This document shows, one piece after another, positions 1-8,303 of a stretch of 64,000 nucleotides of DNA; the first letter of the stretch is position 1, and every line of letters begins with the position of its first letter. The position numbers and the translations under genes were made by a program. This stretch comes from Geminicoccaceae bacterium. GTDB lineage: Bacteria > Pseudomonadota > Alphaproteobacteria > Geminicoccales > Geminicoccaceae. A model generated the notes under the pieces. That model saw only the letters and a program-made list of their open reading frames with translations, had not been told where the DNA came from and made no database searches. The stretch is taken from assembly GCA_028285265.1 (NCBI GenBank), contig JANQPX010000055.1:111100-175099 (forward strand). Direction: 5' to 3'.

Positions 1-2
1 GC

Positions 3-185
3 GTCACGTCGTACACCAAGTCAGGAAAGCCGCTGATCTATGGTCAGACGGACAGAATTTTCGCACTCACGGGCGGCAATGGTGCGGGAGCAAAATGCGC
101 TGATGAGTTGGGGCGGATTGCTGCGATCTTGATGACAGAAGGTAAAGTACCCAAGGGCTTGTACGAAGCGTCCTTCGGGCCTTGA
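3..185 (+). CDS. FAD-dependent oxidoreductase, C-terminal end only (partial)
   Basis: The window opens inside a plus-strand reading frame that runs 60 codons to a TGA at 183-185. Its residues read as the end of a DAO/GlcD-like FAD-dependent oxidoreductase: a short stretch containing GKPLIYGQ is followed by ALTGGNGAGAKCADELGRIA, the usual flavin-contacting C-terminal glycine-rich segment of that superfamily (established for DadA/SoxB-like enzymes). The start and the N-terminal dinucleotide-binding fold lie outside the window, so the substrate cannot be judged. Confidence 0.6.
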   Translation, partial: VTSYTKSGKPLIYGQTDRIFALTGGNGAGAKCADELGRIAAILMTEGKVPKGLYEASFGP

Positions 186-439
186 GCAGCGTCCCAACAC
201 GCCACATTTTGGCCACGCGACCCTCTGATATTCGTGCCCAGTTATGGCACGGCCTCGCTCGAAATCCGTCATTCAATGGTCGGTGCTGGAGGCTATTCTC
301 AGCCCATCTCGGTCATTAAGATATCGAACATAACTGGACAAGCTTCGACGATGTTCAGCGGACTTCAACGCGGCGCGTGCTCGGCGTGCTGGCGGTGTGA
401 CCGGCGTTGGTCGCCTGCTGCAAACGAGGGATACCAACC

Positions 440-952
440 ATGATTACCTCCGGCTACGTCGCCGAGATGGCAGCCTACTCGCGCTGGCAGAACGACAACA
501 TCTATCAAATCTGCGACGAGATCGGGCACGAGGAAAGGCAACGCGATCGGAGCCTGTTTTTCGGATCGATCCATCACACGCTGGACCACATGTGCGTGGT
601 CAATCGGTCGATACTGACCTTCCTCGATGGAACCATGCCGGACCGGATTCTGCCCGATCAGGTAGTATGGTCAGACTGGGACAAACTGAAAGCCACCCGG
701 TTGAGGCAGGACGACATTTTGTCGGCGGGAGGTCGCAATTGGAACGAGGCATGGCTCGGCGAGGAAATCGTCATGCGAAGCCCACGTCTTGACGATCCCC
801 CAACCTTTCCTCGCTGGGTGATGGTGGTGCAACTCTTCAATCACCAGACCCATCACCGAAGCCAGGTCACCAGTGTGTTACACACCATGGGCATCGACTA
901 TGGTGCGACGGATATCCCGTGGCGCCCTGGAGCAGGGTATTTCGCGGGATAG
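440..952 (+). CDS. DinB family protein
   Basis: A 170-residue protein of the DinB/YfiT four-helix-bundle superfamily, whose members are putative metal-dependent enzymes, often thiol transferases or damage-inducible proteins of unknown role. The early helix holds SIHHTLDHM and the last helix holds NHQTHHRSQV; these supply the histidines expected of the family's metal site. Length is typical. The ATG at 440 is preferred over an upstream alternative start because a purine-rich GAGGG sits about 10 bases before it. It stands alone between a decayed region and a divergent Lrp/EamA pair. The substrate cannot be predicted. Confidence 0.8.
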   Translation: MITSGYVAEMAAYSRWQNDNIYQICDEIGHEERQRDRSLFFGSIHHTLDHMCVVNRSILTFLDGTMPDRILPDQVVWSDWDKLKATRLRQDDILSAGGRNWNEAWLGEEIVMRSPRLDDPPTFPRWVMVVQLFNHQTHHRSQVTSVLHTMGIDYGATDIPWRPGAGYFAG

Positions 953-974
953 GTCGTTTGAGCAAATCGTCAGT

Positions 975-1157
975 GCCCGAAGACCCAACAATGTCGCCGG
1001 CGAGGCGCATCAGGCACTCGTCGCCAATCTGGTGAGATAGTACTTTCACGACCGGCTCTCGATGATCGCCGAAGCGATGAAGAGTGAGAACCCGGAGCAG
1101 GCGAAGACTAAAGGGGAGGCCCTTCTTGTCGGCATGGCAGCATCATCGATGGTTTGA
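975..1157 (+). pseudogene. Possible TetR-type regulator remnant
   Basis: Plus-strand translation downstream of DinB gives a helical stretch interrupted by a TAG at 1038-1040, then YFHDRLSMIAEAMKSENPEQ and further residues to a TGA at 1155-1157. The helical, Ala/Met-rich pattern resembles the C-terminal ligand domain of TetR-family repressors. There is no HTH, no start codon and an internal stop. I read it as a decayed fragment; family assignment is by eye only. Confidence 0.3.
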
Positions 1158-1224
1158 TGGCGGCCTGGCGGTCAATGAGCCCGGTTAGCAGACATTAGAC
1201 TGATCCCTCCGGGCCGGCCATTTG

Positions 1225-1701
1225 TCAGTGCTGATCGTTCGAGATGGCGTCGCAAGGAACGCTTGGGTGGGCCTTGTAGGTTTCGGCGATGAAGTGGGTG
1301 GTGTATCGCACGATGCTATCGACTCCATCGAACAGGCGATCACAAGTGTCTTGATACTCGACCATGTCCCTGAAATTGCCGATCAGGACAGCATCCAGTT
1401 CACCCGTCACGCCATAGGCATATGCGATTGCTTGCTCTTCTCTTAGGGCACTGGCGAATGCCTCGCGGTCAGCGCGCGTATGGTCCTTTGTGGTGACGGT
1501 GATGATTGCCTTCAATCCACGACCCAGCTTCGCTGCGTCGGCGAGAAAGACATTGTCCGTGAGGATGCTCTTCGCTCGGAGAGCACGAACGCGTCGAAGG
1601 CAAGTGGACGCTGTTGAACCGACCTGCTCAGCCAGTTCTGCATGGGTGATATCACCACGTTTTTGCAGTGTTTCAACGATACGGATGTCCAAGGCGTCCA
1701 T
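1225..1701 (-). CDS. Lrp/AsnC family transcriptional regulator
   Basis: A 158-residue Lrp/AsnC regulator. The N-terminal winged helix starts with ALDIRIVETLQKRGDITHAE and the recognition helix carries STCLRRVRAL; the rest is the RAM ligand-binding domain. Start choice: ATG at 1701 has GAGG upstream at good spacing and fits the family start better than a TTG five codons earlier. It is transcribed away from the EamA-type transporter beginning at 1802, with about 100 bp between them. Lrp-type regulators next to amino-acid exporters commonly control them, so regulation of the neighbour by an amino acid is a reasonable inference. Confidence 0.9.
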   Translation of the reverse strand: MDALDIRIVETLQKRGDITHAELAEQVGSTASTCLRRVRALRAKSILTDNVFLADAAKLGRGLKAIITVTTKDHTRADREAFASALREEQAIAYAYGVTGELDAVLIGNFRDMVEYQDTCDRLFDGVDSIVRYTTHFIAETYKAHPSVPCDAISNDQH

Positions 1702-1801
1702 TTCGACCTCATGCAAGATTTCTCCAGATTATTGGCGAATTCGACCACAACTTGCAACGGAAGCCGGTATCCTTAGCTCGAACTTGCGGAGGGTATGGGC
1801 A

Positions 1802-2752
1802 GTGTCACGAACTCAGCTTGGTCTTTTCTTCTGCCTATCTTTTGTAACACTTGAGGCGTTCGGAGCCGTCTACCTTGGATCGGTCTTTCAGGAAGTCGAC
1901 TCCTTTTTGATAGGTGTCTGGGTCTTTGGGATCGTGGTCGTTGGCTCTATCGGCTTTACCGGTTTTCTTCGTCGACCTGAGCTGACTGTTGCGCTGCGCT
2001 CAATGAAACTCATTGTCGCACTGAATCTCTATGCAGCGTTGACATGGAGCACCTACTTCATCGCAGTCCAAATCATCGAGCCAGCCGTTGTCTTTACAAT
2101 CTTCTCCGGCGCCGTACCGCTCGGAACTATCTTTGCCGCTTGGATCGGCATCAAGGAAGCGCGCATGCCGAAGATGCGACTCGTCAATATCGGCAACAGC
2201 TTGATCGTCATCTCAATTATTGTCCTCGCCGCAACGACTGTAGCTGGCTTATCAGGATTTGTTCGAGGAGGTGCTCTTACAGCCTTGGTCGGTGTTATAC
2301 TTTCTGCGCTCTCCGGCGTGTTCACTGCACTGGTTATTGTTTTCTCAGTGCGTCTGAACGCGAGGGGTGTAAGCCCAATAGCCCAGTTTGGTTTGCGATT
2401 CGTCCTCTACACCATGATCGCCCTCGCTGCCTTTCTATTGGGTGTGGATGAAAAAGATAATGAAGTCTCTGACCCTGACCTTGCCTTGATCGTGTTGATC
2501 GGTCTCCTGGTCATTGCTTTGCCACTCTACCTTGTGCAGAAAGCCGTCCCGCTGATACCCGCCCCAACGATCGCAGCGATGACCACGCTCGGCCCTGCGA
2601 TGGTGTTCGTGATGCAGCTTGTTGAAGGTCGCGTCATCTATGCAACGGCAACGCTTATAGGTCTGACAATCTACATGGCTGGTGCCCTTATTGCTGCGCT
2701 CGAAGCCATGCGTCCTACCCTGGCTAACCGGGCCACCGCTTCATCCCAGTAA
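1802..2752 (+). CDS. EamA/DMT-superfamily transporter
   Basis: A 316-residue, very hydrophobic protein with about ten transmembrane helices in two EamA repeats; the second half contains the helix AAMTTLGPAMVFVMQLVEGR. The open frame extends 300 bases further upstream, but that part is the antisense of the lrp gene and is not hydrophobic. I take GTG at 1802 as the start because GGAGGG lies 8 bases before it. Members of this superfamily usually export amino acids or other metabolites. The divergent Lrp regulator supports an amino-acid efflux role. Substrate unknown. Confidence 0.82.
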   Translation: MSRTQLGLFFCLSFVTLEAFGAVYLGSVFQEVDSFLIGVWVFGIVVVGSIGFTGFLRRPELTVALRSMKLIVALNLYAALTWSTYFIAVQIIEPAVVFTIFSGAVPLGTIFAAWIGIKEARMPKMRLVNIGNSLIVISIIVLAATTVAGLSGFVRGGALTALVGVILSALSGVFTALVIVFSVRLNARGVSPIAQFGLRFVLYTMIALAAFLLGVDEKDNEVSDPDLALIVLIGLLVIALPLYLVQKAVPLIPAPTIAAMTTLGPAMVFVMQLVEGRVIYATATLIGLTIYMAGALIAALEAMRPTLANRATASSQ

Positions 2753-3318
2753 GCGCTGCTGTGCTGAAGCCCCGGATCGTCTGTTGCTGCAAAGAGCAGG
2801 TTCGCCCAAGTATTCTGCCGAAGCGGCTAAACACACTTAGCTCGAGAGTTAGCAGTTATGTTGTAAAAGTCGGTGTCCGAGGTCGGTGGGCAAGTTCGTT
2901 GGAATGTCATACCTATCGGTCATGCAGATTGAAATGTGCTTCCGAAAATACGCCCCATCTCGAGTTGGCTTCTAAGCTTCAATCGCGGACTGGAGTATAC
3001 GGGCCATGTTCTACACAATCAGCTCCAAGCAGAACAAAGGGTTCCGGAAGCTAACTGTCCGACAGTAAGCCTTTGTCGACAGGTGCCAGCGAGCAATTGT
3101 GACCCAGCGGCCTCTCCACCGCCTTCTTCAGACCCTGCATTGAGCGTGTCATGACGACTCGCTTTGCCTTGGAGCGAGAAGGAAGGGATGTGGTGGAGGA
3201 GAGAATGGGGCATCAATGACATCGACTTTGATCCTCATTGGCCTGATCCCCACGTCAAATCATTATCTATGACGATCCAGCCGAGAAGAATTATGCGTCA
3301 TCTGCGCAAAGGTTGGCT
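2753..3318. other. Long gap without a recognisable gene
   Basis: About 565 bases between the ends of the EamA and DmdA-like genes. The short open frames on both strands lack ribosome sites and show no family resemblance. No terminator with a clear U-tract was found. The disrupted, low-complexity translations suggest old decayed coding sequence, but no parent gene could be named. Confidence 0.4.
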
Positions 3319-4425
3319 TTACATGACGAATGGCAGCTCAGAAAGGCTACCGGAAACGCGCCTTCCATTCTCAAGCACTTCAATCGCGTCACCAGGATTC
3401 GCGTCAATGGAAACCAAGGCATAGCCAATCATGGCCTGTAGCCGGTAAGACCAGGCTTTGTGGGTCATATGACCAATCACTACGCCATCTTTCTCGATTT
3501 CCAGCCAGATCGACTGATCCTCATTTTCATAGTTTCGATCCGCAATGATCCCAAGTTGATGGCGCCTGATCCCCTCAGCCTTGATCCGCCGAAGGGCCTT
3601 GATGCCGATCACGTCGTCGTCGAGATCAAGGTCGACATAGGTTCCCATGCGGACTTCGAATGGATTGGTCATCTCGTCCGTGTCCACACCCCAGTTCAGC
3701 AAACCGCTTTCGGTGCGCTCCGACGGATTGGGGTATCCGGGGCCGATGTCGAATGGCTTGCCGGCTTCTTTCACCAACTGCCAAAGGTGATCGCCTTTGG
3801 AGCCGTCCATGAGATAGAGCTCGAAGCCGCCCTGTTTGGACCAGCCGGACCGTGCGACCTTCAGGGGGATATCCCCCAACATCGCATCGCGAAACCAGAA
3901 ATACTTGAGGCTCCTCACCCAATCGCCGACAAGCGATGCGACCACGTCCTCGGCGTTTGGCCCTTGAACGGCAAGCGGCGAGACATCCGGTTCACTGACC
4001 TCGACGTTGAGCCGGCGTTCGCCGGCCACACACCTTGCCCAGAACCAGATGTCCGAATTTCCGATCGACAGCCAATAGCAGTTATCGTCAATCTTCAATG
4101 CGATGGGGTCGTTGATCAGGGTGCCAAGGTGATCGCAGACTGCAACATATTTGCCCTGACCTATCTGCTGTTTCGATAGATTTCGTGTGCAGAGGATTTG
4201 CGCAAGGCGAGCCGCATCGGGCCCTTTCAGTTGTACCTGGCGTTGCACGGCAACGTCCCACATGGAGACACTATTGATCAGCCGCCAATATTCAGCCTCC
4301 CGATCGCCGTAACCTCTCGGAATGAGCATCCGATTGTAAGTCAGAAAGGATTCCGCCCCTTCGGCGATGGTGGATTCGTAGTAGGGCGAATTTCTCAATC
4401 GGCCTGCTGAAACGATTGGCGGCAT
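3319..4425 (-). CDS. dmdA: DmdA-like dimethylsulfoniopropionate demethylase (GcvT fold)
   Basis: A 368-residue, tetrahydrofolate-dependent aminomethyltransferase-fold protein. Segments NDPIALKIDDNCYWLSIGN, EPDVSPLAVQGPNAEDVVA and ARSGWSKQGGFELYLMDGSK match what I recall of DmdA, which moves a methyl group from DMSP to tetrahydrofolate in marine bacteria. Length fits DmdA (about 370) and exceeds a plain GcvT domain. It lies 42 bp after the four-helix membrane gene on the same strand, and both are divergent from marR, so MarR control is likely. DmdA-like paralogues that demethylate other compounds exist, so the substrate is not proven; no other DMSP genes are in the window. Confidence 0.6.
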   Translation of the reverse strand: MPPIVSAGRLRNSPYYESTIAEGAESFLTYNRMLIPRGYGDREAEYWRLINSVSMWDVAVQRQVQLKGPDAARLAQILCTRNLSKQQIGQGKYVAVCDHLGTLINDPIALKIDDNCYWLSIGNSDIWFWARCVAGERRLNVEVSEPDVSPLAVQGPNAEDVVASLVGDWVRSLKYFWFRDAMLGDIPLKVARSGWSKQGGFELYLMDGSKGDHLWQLVKEAGKPFDIGPGYPNPSERTESGLLNWGVDTDEMTNPFEVRMGTYVDLDLDDDVIGIKALRRIKAEGIRRHQLGIIADRNYENEDQSIWLEIEKDGVVIGHMTHKAWSYRLQAMIGYALVSIDANPGDAIEVLENGRRVSGSLSELPFVM

Positions 4426-4467
4426 TCCTAGACTCCGGTTTTCGATCGCTCCATCGAGTTGTCATGG

Positions 4468-4917
4468 TCATGTGCCCGACAAGATCTTTTGCGTCGGATA
4501 CCAGACCCAGAAGCTCAGAACTATCGCCGTTGCTGAGATGATCGTCATCAATGTGCCAGGGAAGAAGTTCGCGTAACCGCCGAGATCAATGAACATGAAG
4601 TAACCGAGATCAGCTAGTCCGCCGACCATTGCCGTCACCCAGATCGCCGTCATCATTTCCCGCCAAATGAAGACGGCACCGACGATTGTGACGATCCCGA
4701 ACCACAGAAGATTCCAGGCGTGCTGATTGAGGACGGCCCCGACCGCCGCATGGTAGGGGCCTTCCAACGCGACGGGATCAACGGCATCGCCGATCGCCTG
4801 AAAGCCCGATACGACATCGCCCGAGATGATCATGATGCCGGCAAGCGCATGAACCAATCCCCAGATGACCCAGAGAATCGAAGCCGCCTTGAGAGCTAGC
4901 CGCTGCGCCTTGGTCAT
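4468..4917 (-). CDS. Four-helix inner-membrane protein of unknown function
   Basis: A 149-residue protein with four predicted transmembrane helices: around residues 10-32, 67-84, 88-105 and 122-142. The loops are short. It resembles small DoxX-like or DUF4383-like membrane proteins only in outline, so no function is assigned. The gene is first in a two-gene minus-strand unit with the DmdA-like gene and begins about 75 bases from the MarR-side inverted repeat. It is probably derepressed together with that demethylase when MarR binds its ligand. Confidence 0.7.
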   Translation of the reverse strand: MTKAQRLALKAASILWVIWGLVHALAGIMIISGDVVSGFQAIGDAVDPVALEGPYHAAVGAVLNQHAWNLLWFGIVTIVGAVFIWREMMTAIWVTAMVGGLADLGYFMFIDLGGYANFFPGTLMTIISATAIVLSFWVWYPTQKILSGT

Positions 4918-4991
4918 GGTCGTTCCCTCTCATGGTTCGATGTCTATACCGCGCCCGGGGCTGATTTGCCCAATATCGACAGCCGCAGTAT

Positions 4992-5033
4992 GTTGACAAA
5001 GTCCACTAACGAAAAATGGTGGACTTTGTCAAC
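4992..5033. promoter_or_regulatory. Perfect 15-bp inverted repeat, probable MarR operator
   Basis: GTTGACAAAGTCCAC at 4992-5006 is repeated exactly inverted at 5019-5033, with 12 bases between. Each arm contains TTGACA, a consensus -35 box, pointing inwards, so the repeat could cover promoters in both directions. It sits between the divergent marR gene (start 5037, three bases after the right arm) and the membrane/DmdA-like unit. MarR proteins bind palindromes in exactly this position. Whether one or both promoters are blocked cannot be seen; a convincing -10 box was not found. Confidence 0.75.
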
Positions 5034-5036
5034 TGA

Positions 5037-5456
5037 ATGGATCTCATGCCCGACATCGAAATTGCGCGACTCGTCGACGGCTTCATGCGGCGTATCCATG
5101 CTTCGCTGCATGCAAAAGCCGCTACGTTCGATCGCCACTGCGTTGGACCAGGTGGTGGTATTCTTTTGCTGACGCTCGCGGAGATCGAACCAGCGCCGAT
5201 CCAGGATCTGGTTCGGCGGATGTCGCGCGACAAATCGCAGATGACGCGGGCCATCCAGTCCCTTGAAAGGAAGGGCTTGATCGAGCGCCGGGATTTGCCG
5301 GAAGACGCACGTGTGAGCCTGTTGGCTTTGACGCCCATGGGACAGGAGGCGGTCGACATGCTTCAAAAGGCCGTGGCGGGCGTCCTGGCTGATATCCTTT
5401 CGCCACTTTCGAACGGGGAGCAAGAAACGCTAAAAGACCTTCTTCGCCGGATTTAA
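5037..5456 (+). CDS. MarR family transcriptional regulator
   Basis: A 139-residue MarR protein: N-terminal dimer helix, then the winged helix with PIQDLVRRMSRDKSQMTRAI as the HTH and ERKGLIERRDLPEDARVSLL as the wing carrying the family's D-x-R signature, then a C-terminal dimerisation helix. The start is uncertain: ATG at 5037 and ATG at 5046 are both in frame and neither has a good ribosome site, so the message may be nearly leaderless. The perfect inverted repeat ends three bases before 5037, which suggests autorepression. Its likely targets are itself and the divergent membrane/DmdA-like pair. Confidence 0.88.
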   Translation: MDLMPDIEIARLVDGFMRRIHASLHAKAATFDRHCVGPGGGILLLTLAEIEPAPIQDLVRRMSRDKSQMTRAIQSLERKGLIERRDLPEDARVSLLALTPMGQEAVDMLQKAVAGVLADILSPLSNGEQETLKDLLRRI

Positions 5457-5700
5457 CTGGGTCGGAGGGTTAGGTCTATGCTTGCGCGTCATATCGGCCT
5501 CTCGACTCCTTGACGCTTCGGAATTGGCCCGAGCCCAGAACACCAGCGGTTTCAAGGTGTCGATGAGTGCGTGCCCCATAAGCGTCAAATCATAGGAAAC
5601 GGCAGCCTTTGGGGGCACGCCCTCGACGTTTGGTGTCATGTAGACGTCACGCCTTAGTCTGCGGCAAAACGCATAGCGCCGGTCGATGTCGAGGTGACAA
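5430..5700 (-). pseudogene. HxlR-type regulator remnant (C-terminal part)
   Basis: The minus-strand frame here contains RRLRRDVYMTPNVEGVPPKA followed by VSYDLTLMGHALIDTLKPLV and then WARAN. This is the wing and C-terminal helix pattern of HxlR-family repressors (typically V-P-P-K/R-V-x-Y-x-L-T). The first helix and HTH of the family are missing, and the sequence upstream does not restore them in any frame. The stop lies inside the 3' end of marR on the other strand. I read it as a truncated regulator gene. Confidence 0.5.
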
Positions 5701-5878
5701 GTATTGAAATCGGTAGCTTCACCTTTTCCAAAGAGGCCATCGCTGACCATGTCGCGAGCAGGATTACACGTCCGACTGGTGGAGATTCGGGTACCACGTC
5801 ACCATGCCTTGAGCGTACAAAGCATGTTGGGCCGGCGCATGCAGGGGGCTCGTCGGTAAACCGAAGTGTTGAGGAACG

Positions 5879-8059
5879 ATGATGATCATTGCGGCATGGA
5901 AACACAGCGGTGTTCTTTTCTGGGCGCTGGCGCTGCTTGTCTCGGCCTTGACCTCTGACCTTCGCGCGCAAGACGCTGCGCTTGATCTAAATTCTGATCT
6001 CAGCGAAGCCGAGTTTGAAGCCTTGCTGGGGCGCTTGAGCGATGAACAGGTGCGCGACATTGTCATCACCGAATTCGCCTCTAGACGCGCAGATCTGCCC
6101 GATTCTGCTGAAGGGATTATGGACAGCATGCGCACCATCGGAGCGACGCTGTCCACCAATGCCAGCACGCTGTTTGCTAAATGGCCAACACTTGGCGATG
6201 GGTTCGACGCGATTGGCGCGCGGCTCTCGGCAGCCGGCGGTGTAGGGTTGGCGTTGTTCGCGCTTGGCCTGAGCCTTGCAGTGGCCTTCGTGGTGCGGCA
6301 TTTCTGGCGACAGCGTGCGGCGGCACGGCAAATCGAGATTGCCGAACGCAATGTTGATAAGGGCTCGTTCGGGACGCTTGCGACGATCCTCGACGCGGCG
6401 TTCTTTCTCGTGATCGAGTTGTCGAGTTCGATAGCCTTTGCACTGACAGCGATGGCGACACTTTATCTGTTCTTCGGTCACCCCGATTTACGCTTTTTTG
6501 TATCAAGCTATGTGGCGATGGTGACTGTCGTTCTCATCGTCCGGTCGATTCTGGACTTCATGTTTCCGCGCCACTGGCCGATCTACCGGCTGGTCGCGAT
6601 AAGCGATGAGGCCACCCGCTTGGTCCATTGGGTGGTGCTTGGCCTTGCCTGTTTGTGGATGTTCGAGACCGTCACCTCGGATGTCATGGCGCAGTTCGGC
6701 GCGCCTGAAGGTACGCCAGATCTTTTCAGCCTGCTCCTTGGCCTCGTGTGGATCATATCAACCTTGATCGGCATCTCGCTTATCAACCGCGCCACGGCCG
6801 ATCTGCTGCCGCCCGTCGCGGACCGAGACCTGGGTAATGTATTAACCCGCAACTGGGCGGGCATCATGGCCGTCGTGCAGATCATCACCTGGATGCTCTT
6901 CACAGGCGGCGCGCTGGTCAGCGGGAACGTCGATATCGTTGCGACCCGCATCTTCTACACCATGCTGATCTTCATCGGCTCCTGGATGAGCTACCGCATC
7001 CTGATCCACTATCTGCGCGCCCAGGATATGAACGAGGCGATCAAGACCGCTATTACGCGCGCTGTCCGATCCCTCCTTTTGGCAGGAGGCTTGTTGATCG
7101 TTCTGGCGATTTGGGGCCTCGATCCACAGACACTGTCTGCGGGTGGCACAGAAGCGCGGGCAATGCAGACTGTCGTCAATGTGGCTCTCACGGCGCTGAT
7201 CGGTTGGGCCATATGGGATTTTCTGCGAACCATCATCGATGTCCGCACCGATGCGGAGAAGCCCGATGAGGACGAGGAGGAAACGGAGGGCGAAGGCGGG
7301 CTTGGCGCCAGCCGCACGGCCACGCTACTGCCACTATTGCGCTCAACCGCAATGGTCGTCATCGGCGTGACCTGTGTCTTTGCAGCCCTGTCCAGCCTTG
7401 GCGTGAACGTGGCCCCACTGGTCGCGGGCGCCGGCGTCATTGGCCTCGCTATTGGCTTCGGTGCGCAAACGCTCGTGAAAGACGTCGTCTCGGGCGTCTT
7501 CTTTCTTATCGATGACGCTTTCCGTCGCGGCGAGTATATCGACCTTGGTACCGTCAAGGGCACTGTGGAGCGTATCTCGGTCCGTAGCCTCCAATTGCGC
7601 CATCATCTCGGGGCGGTCCATACGATCCCCTTCGGCGATATCGCAGCGCTGACCAACTATTCGCGCGACTGGGTCATCATGAAACTGCCGCTGCGCCTAA
7701 CCTTCGACACTGATCCGCAAAAAGTGAAAAAGATCGTCAAGCGCATCGGCGCCGAGTTGATGGAGGATGAACTGGTCGGAGGTGGTTTGCTTGAACCGCC
7801 GAAATCTCAGGGCGTCATTCAGATGGAAGACAGCGCCATGATTCTGCGGGTCAAGTTCAAGGCGATTCCCGGCAGACAATTCGTCATCCGGCGGGAACTG
7901 CTGCATCGCATCCGGGCCGCCTTTGAAGAAGCCGGTATTCGTTTCGCCAGCCGCGAAGTGACGGTACGTGTGCAAGAAGATGCGACCCAAGCCGAGAAGC
8001 AGGACGCTATTGGCGCGGCGGCTTCACGCGCGATCGAAGCGGAACAACCGGCACCATGA
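5879..8059 (+). CDS. Large mechanosensitive (MscS-family) channel
   Basis: A 726-residue inner-membrane protein. Residues 1-30 look like a signal sequence ending near AQDAA. A periplasmic helical section follows, then about ten membrane helices. The MscS core lies at about residues 500-690: the pore helix contains VAGAGVIGLAIGFGAQTLVK and is followed by the beta domain with RRGEYIDLGTVKGTVERISV. Length and layout match the YbdG/MscM-like large MscS proteins, which release solutes on hypo-osmotic shock. Start at 5879 has GAGGA five bases upstream; a second ATG follows at once. An acidic loop (EKPDEDEEETEGEG) separates the N-terminal helices from the core. Monocistronic. Confidence 0.9.
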   Translation: MMIIAAWKHSGVLFWALALLVSALTSDLRAQDAALDLNSDLSEAEFEALLGRLSDEQVRDIVITEFASRRADLPDSAEGIMDSMRTIGATLSTNASTLFAKWPTLGDGFDAIGARLSAAGGVGLALFALGLSLAVAFVVRHFWRQRAAARQIEIAERNVDKGSFGTLATILDAAFFLVIELSSSIAFALTAMATLYLFFGHPDLRFFVSSYVAMVTVVLIVRSILDFMFPRHWPIYRLVAISDEATRLVHWVVLGLACLWMFETVTSDVMAQFGAPEGTPDLFSLLLGLVWIISTLIGISLINRATADLLPPVADRDLGNVLTRNWAGIMAVVQIITWMLFTGGALVSGNVDIVATRIFYTMLIFIGSWMSYRILIHYLRAQDMNEAIKTAITRAVRSLLLAGGLLIVLAIWGLDPQTLSAGGTEARAMQTVVNVALTALIGWAIWDFLRTIIDVRTDAEKPDEDEEETEGEGGLGASRTATLLPLLRSTAMVVIGVTCVFAALSSLGVNVAPLVAGAGVIGLAIGFGAQTLVKDVVSGVFFLIDDAFRRGEYIDLGTVKGTVERISVRSLQLRHHLGAVHTIPFGDIAALTNYSRDWVIMKLPLRLTFDTDPQKVKKIVKRIGAELMEDELVGGGLLEPPKSQGVIQMEDSAMILRVKFKAIPGRQFVIRRELLHRIRAAFEEAGIRFASREVTVRVQEDATQAEKQDAIGAAASRAIEAEQPAP

Positions 8060-8103
8060 TTTGACAAATTGGCGCGGCAACTGAGATGGCGCAGTCTGAT
8101 CCT

Positions 8104-8215
8104 CATGTTAAGGGTTCTGAAGGATTCAATACGCTCCATGGCCGGGAAGGGGATCTGACGACCTATTGACCTTGCCGTGAAGGAACGGACCATGACGTTA
8201 AGAGTTCTGCATTCA
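8104..8215. repeat. Pair of degenerate direct repeats after the MscS gene
   Basis: CATGTTAAGGGTTCTG followed by aaggATTCA begins at 8104. A related copy, CATGACGTTAAGAGTTCTG followed by cATTCA, begins at 8191. The 62-base stretch between them is unrelated. The units lie in the gap between two convergent genes (MscS and the GMC oxidoreductase). They may be part of a dispersed intergenic repeat, but only these two copies were noticed. Confidence 0.35.
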
Positions 8216-8303
8216 GACCCTAAGCCGCAAGTCGAGCCGTCGGGTTGCAGGGATGGTGTGTGACGATATCTGAGGCTTAACGCGCGTTGTATCTGTATTC
8301 GCG

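Noticed and set aside
3460..4179. 239-codon plus-strand frame inside the DmdA-like gene
   Set aside because: It is the antisense shadow of a well-supported gene.
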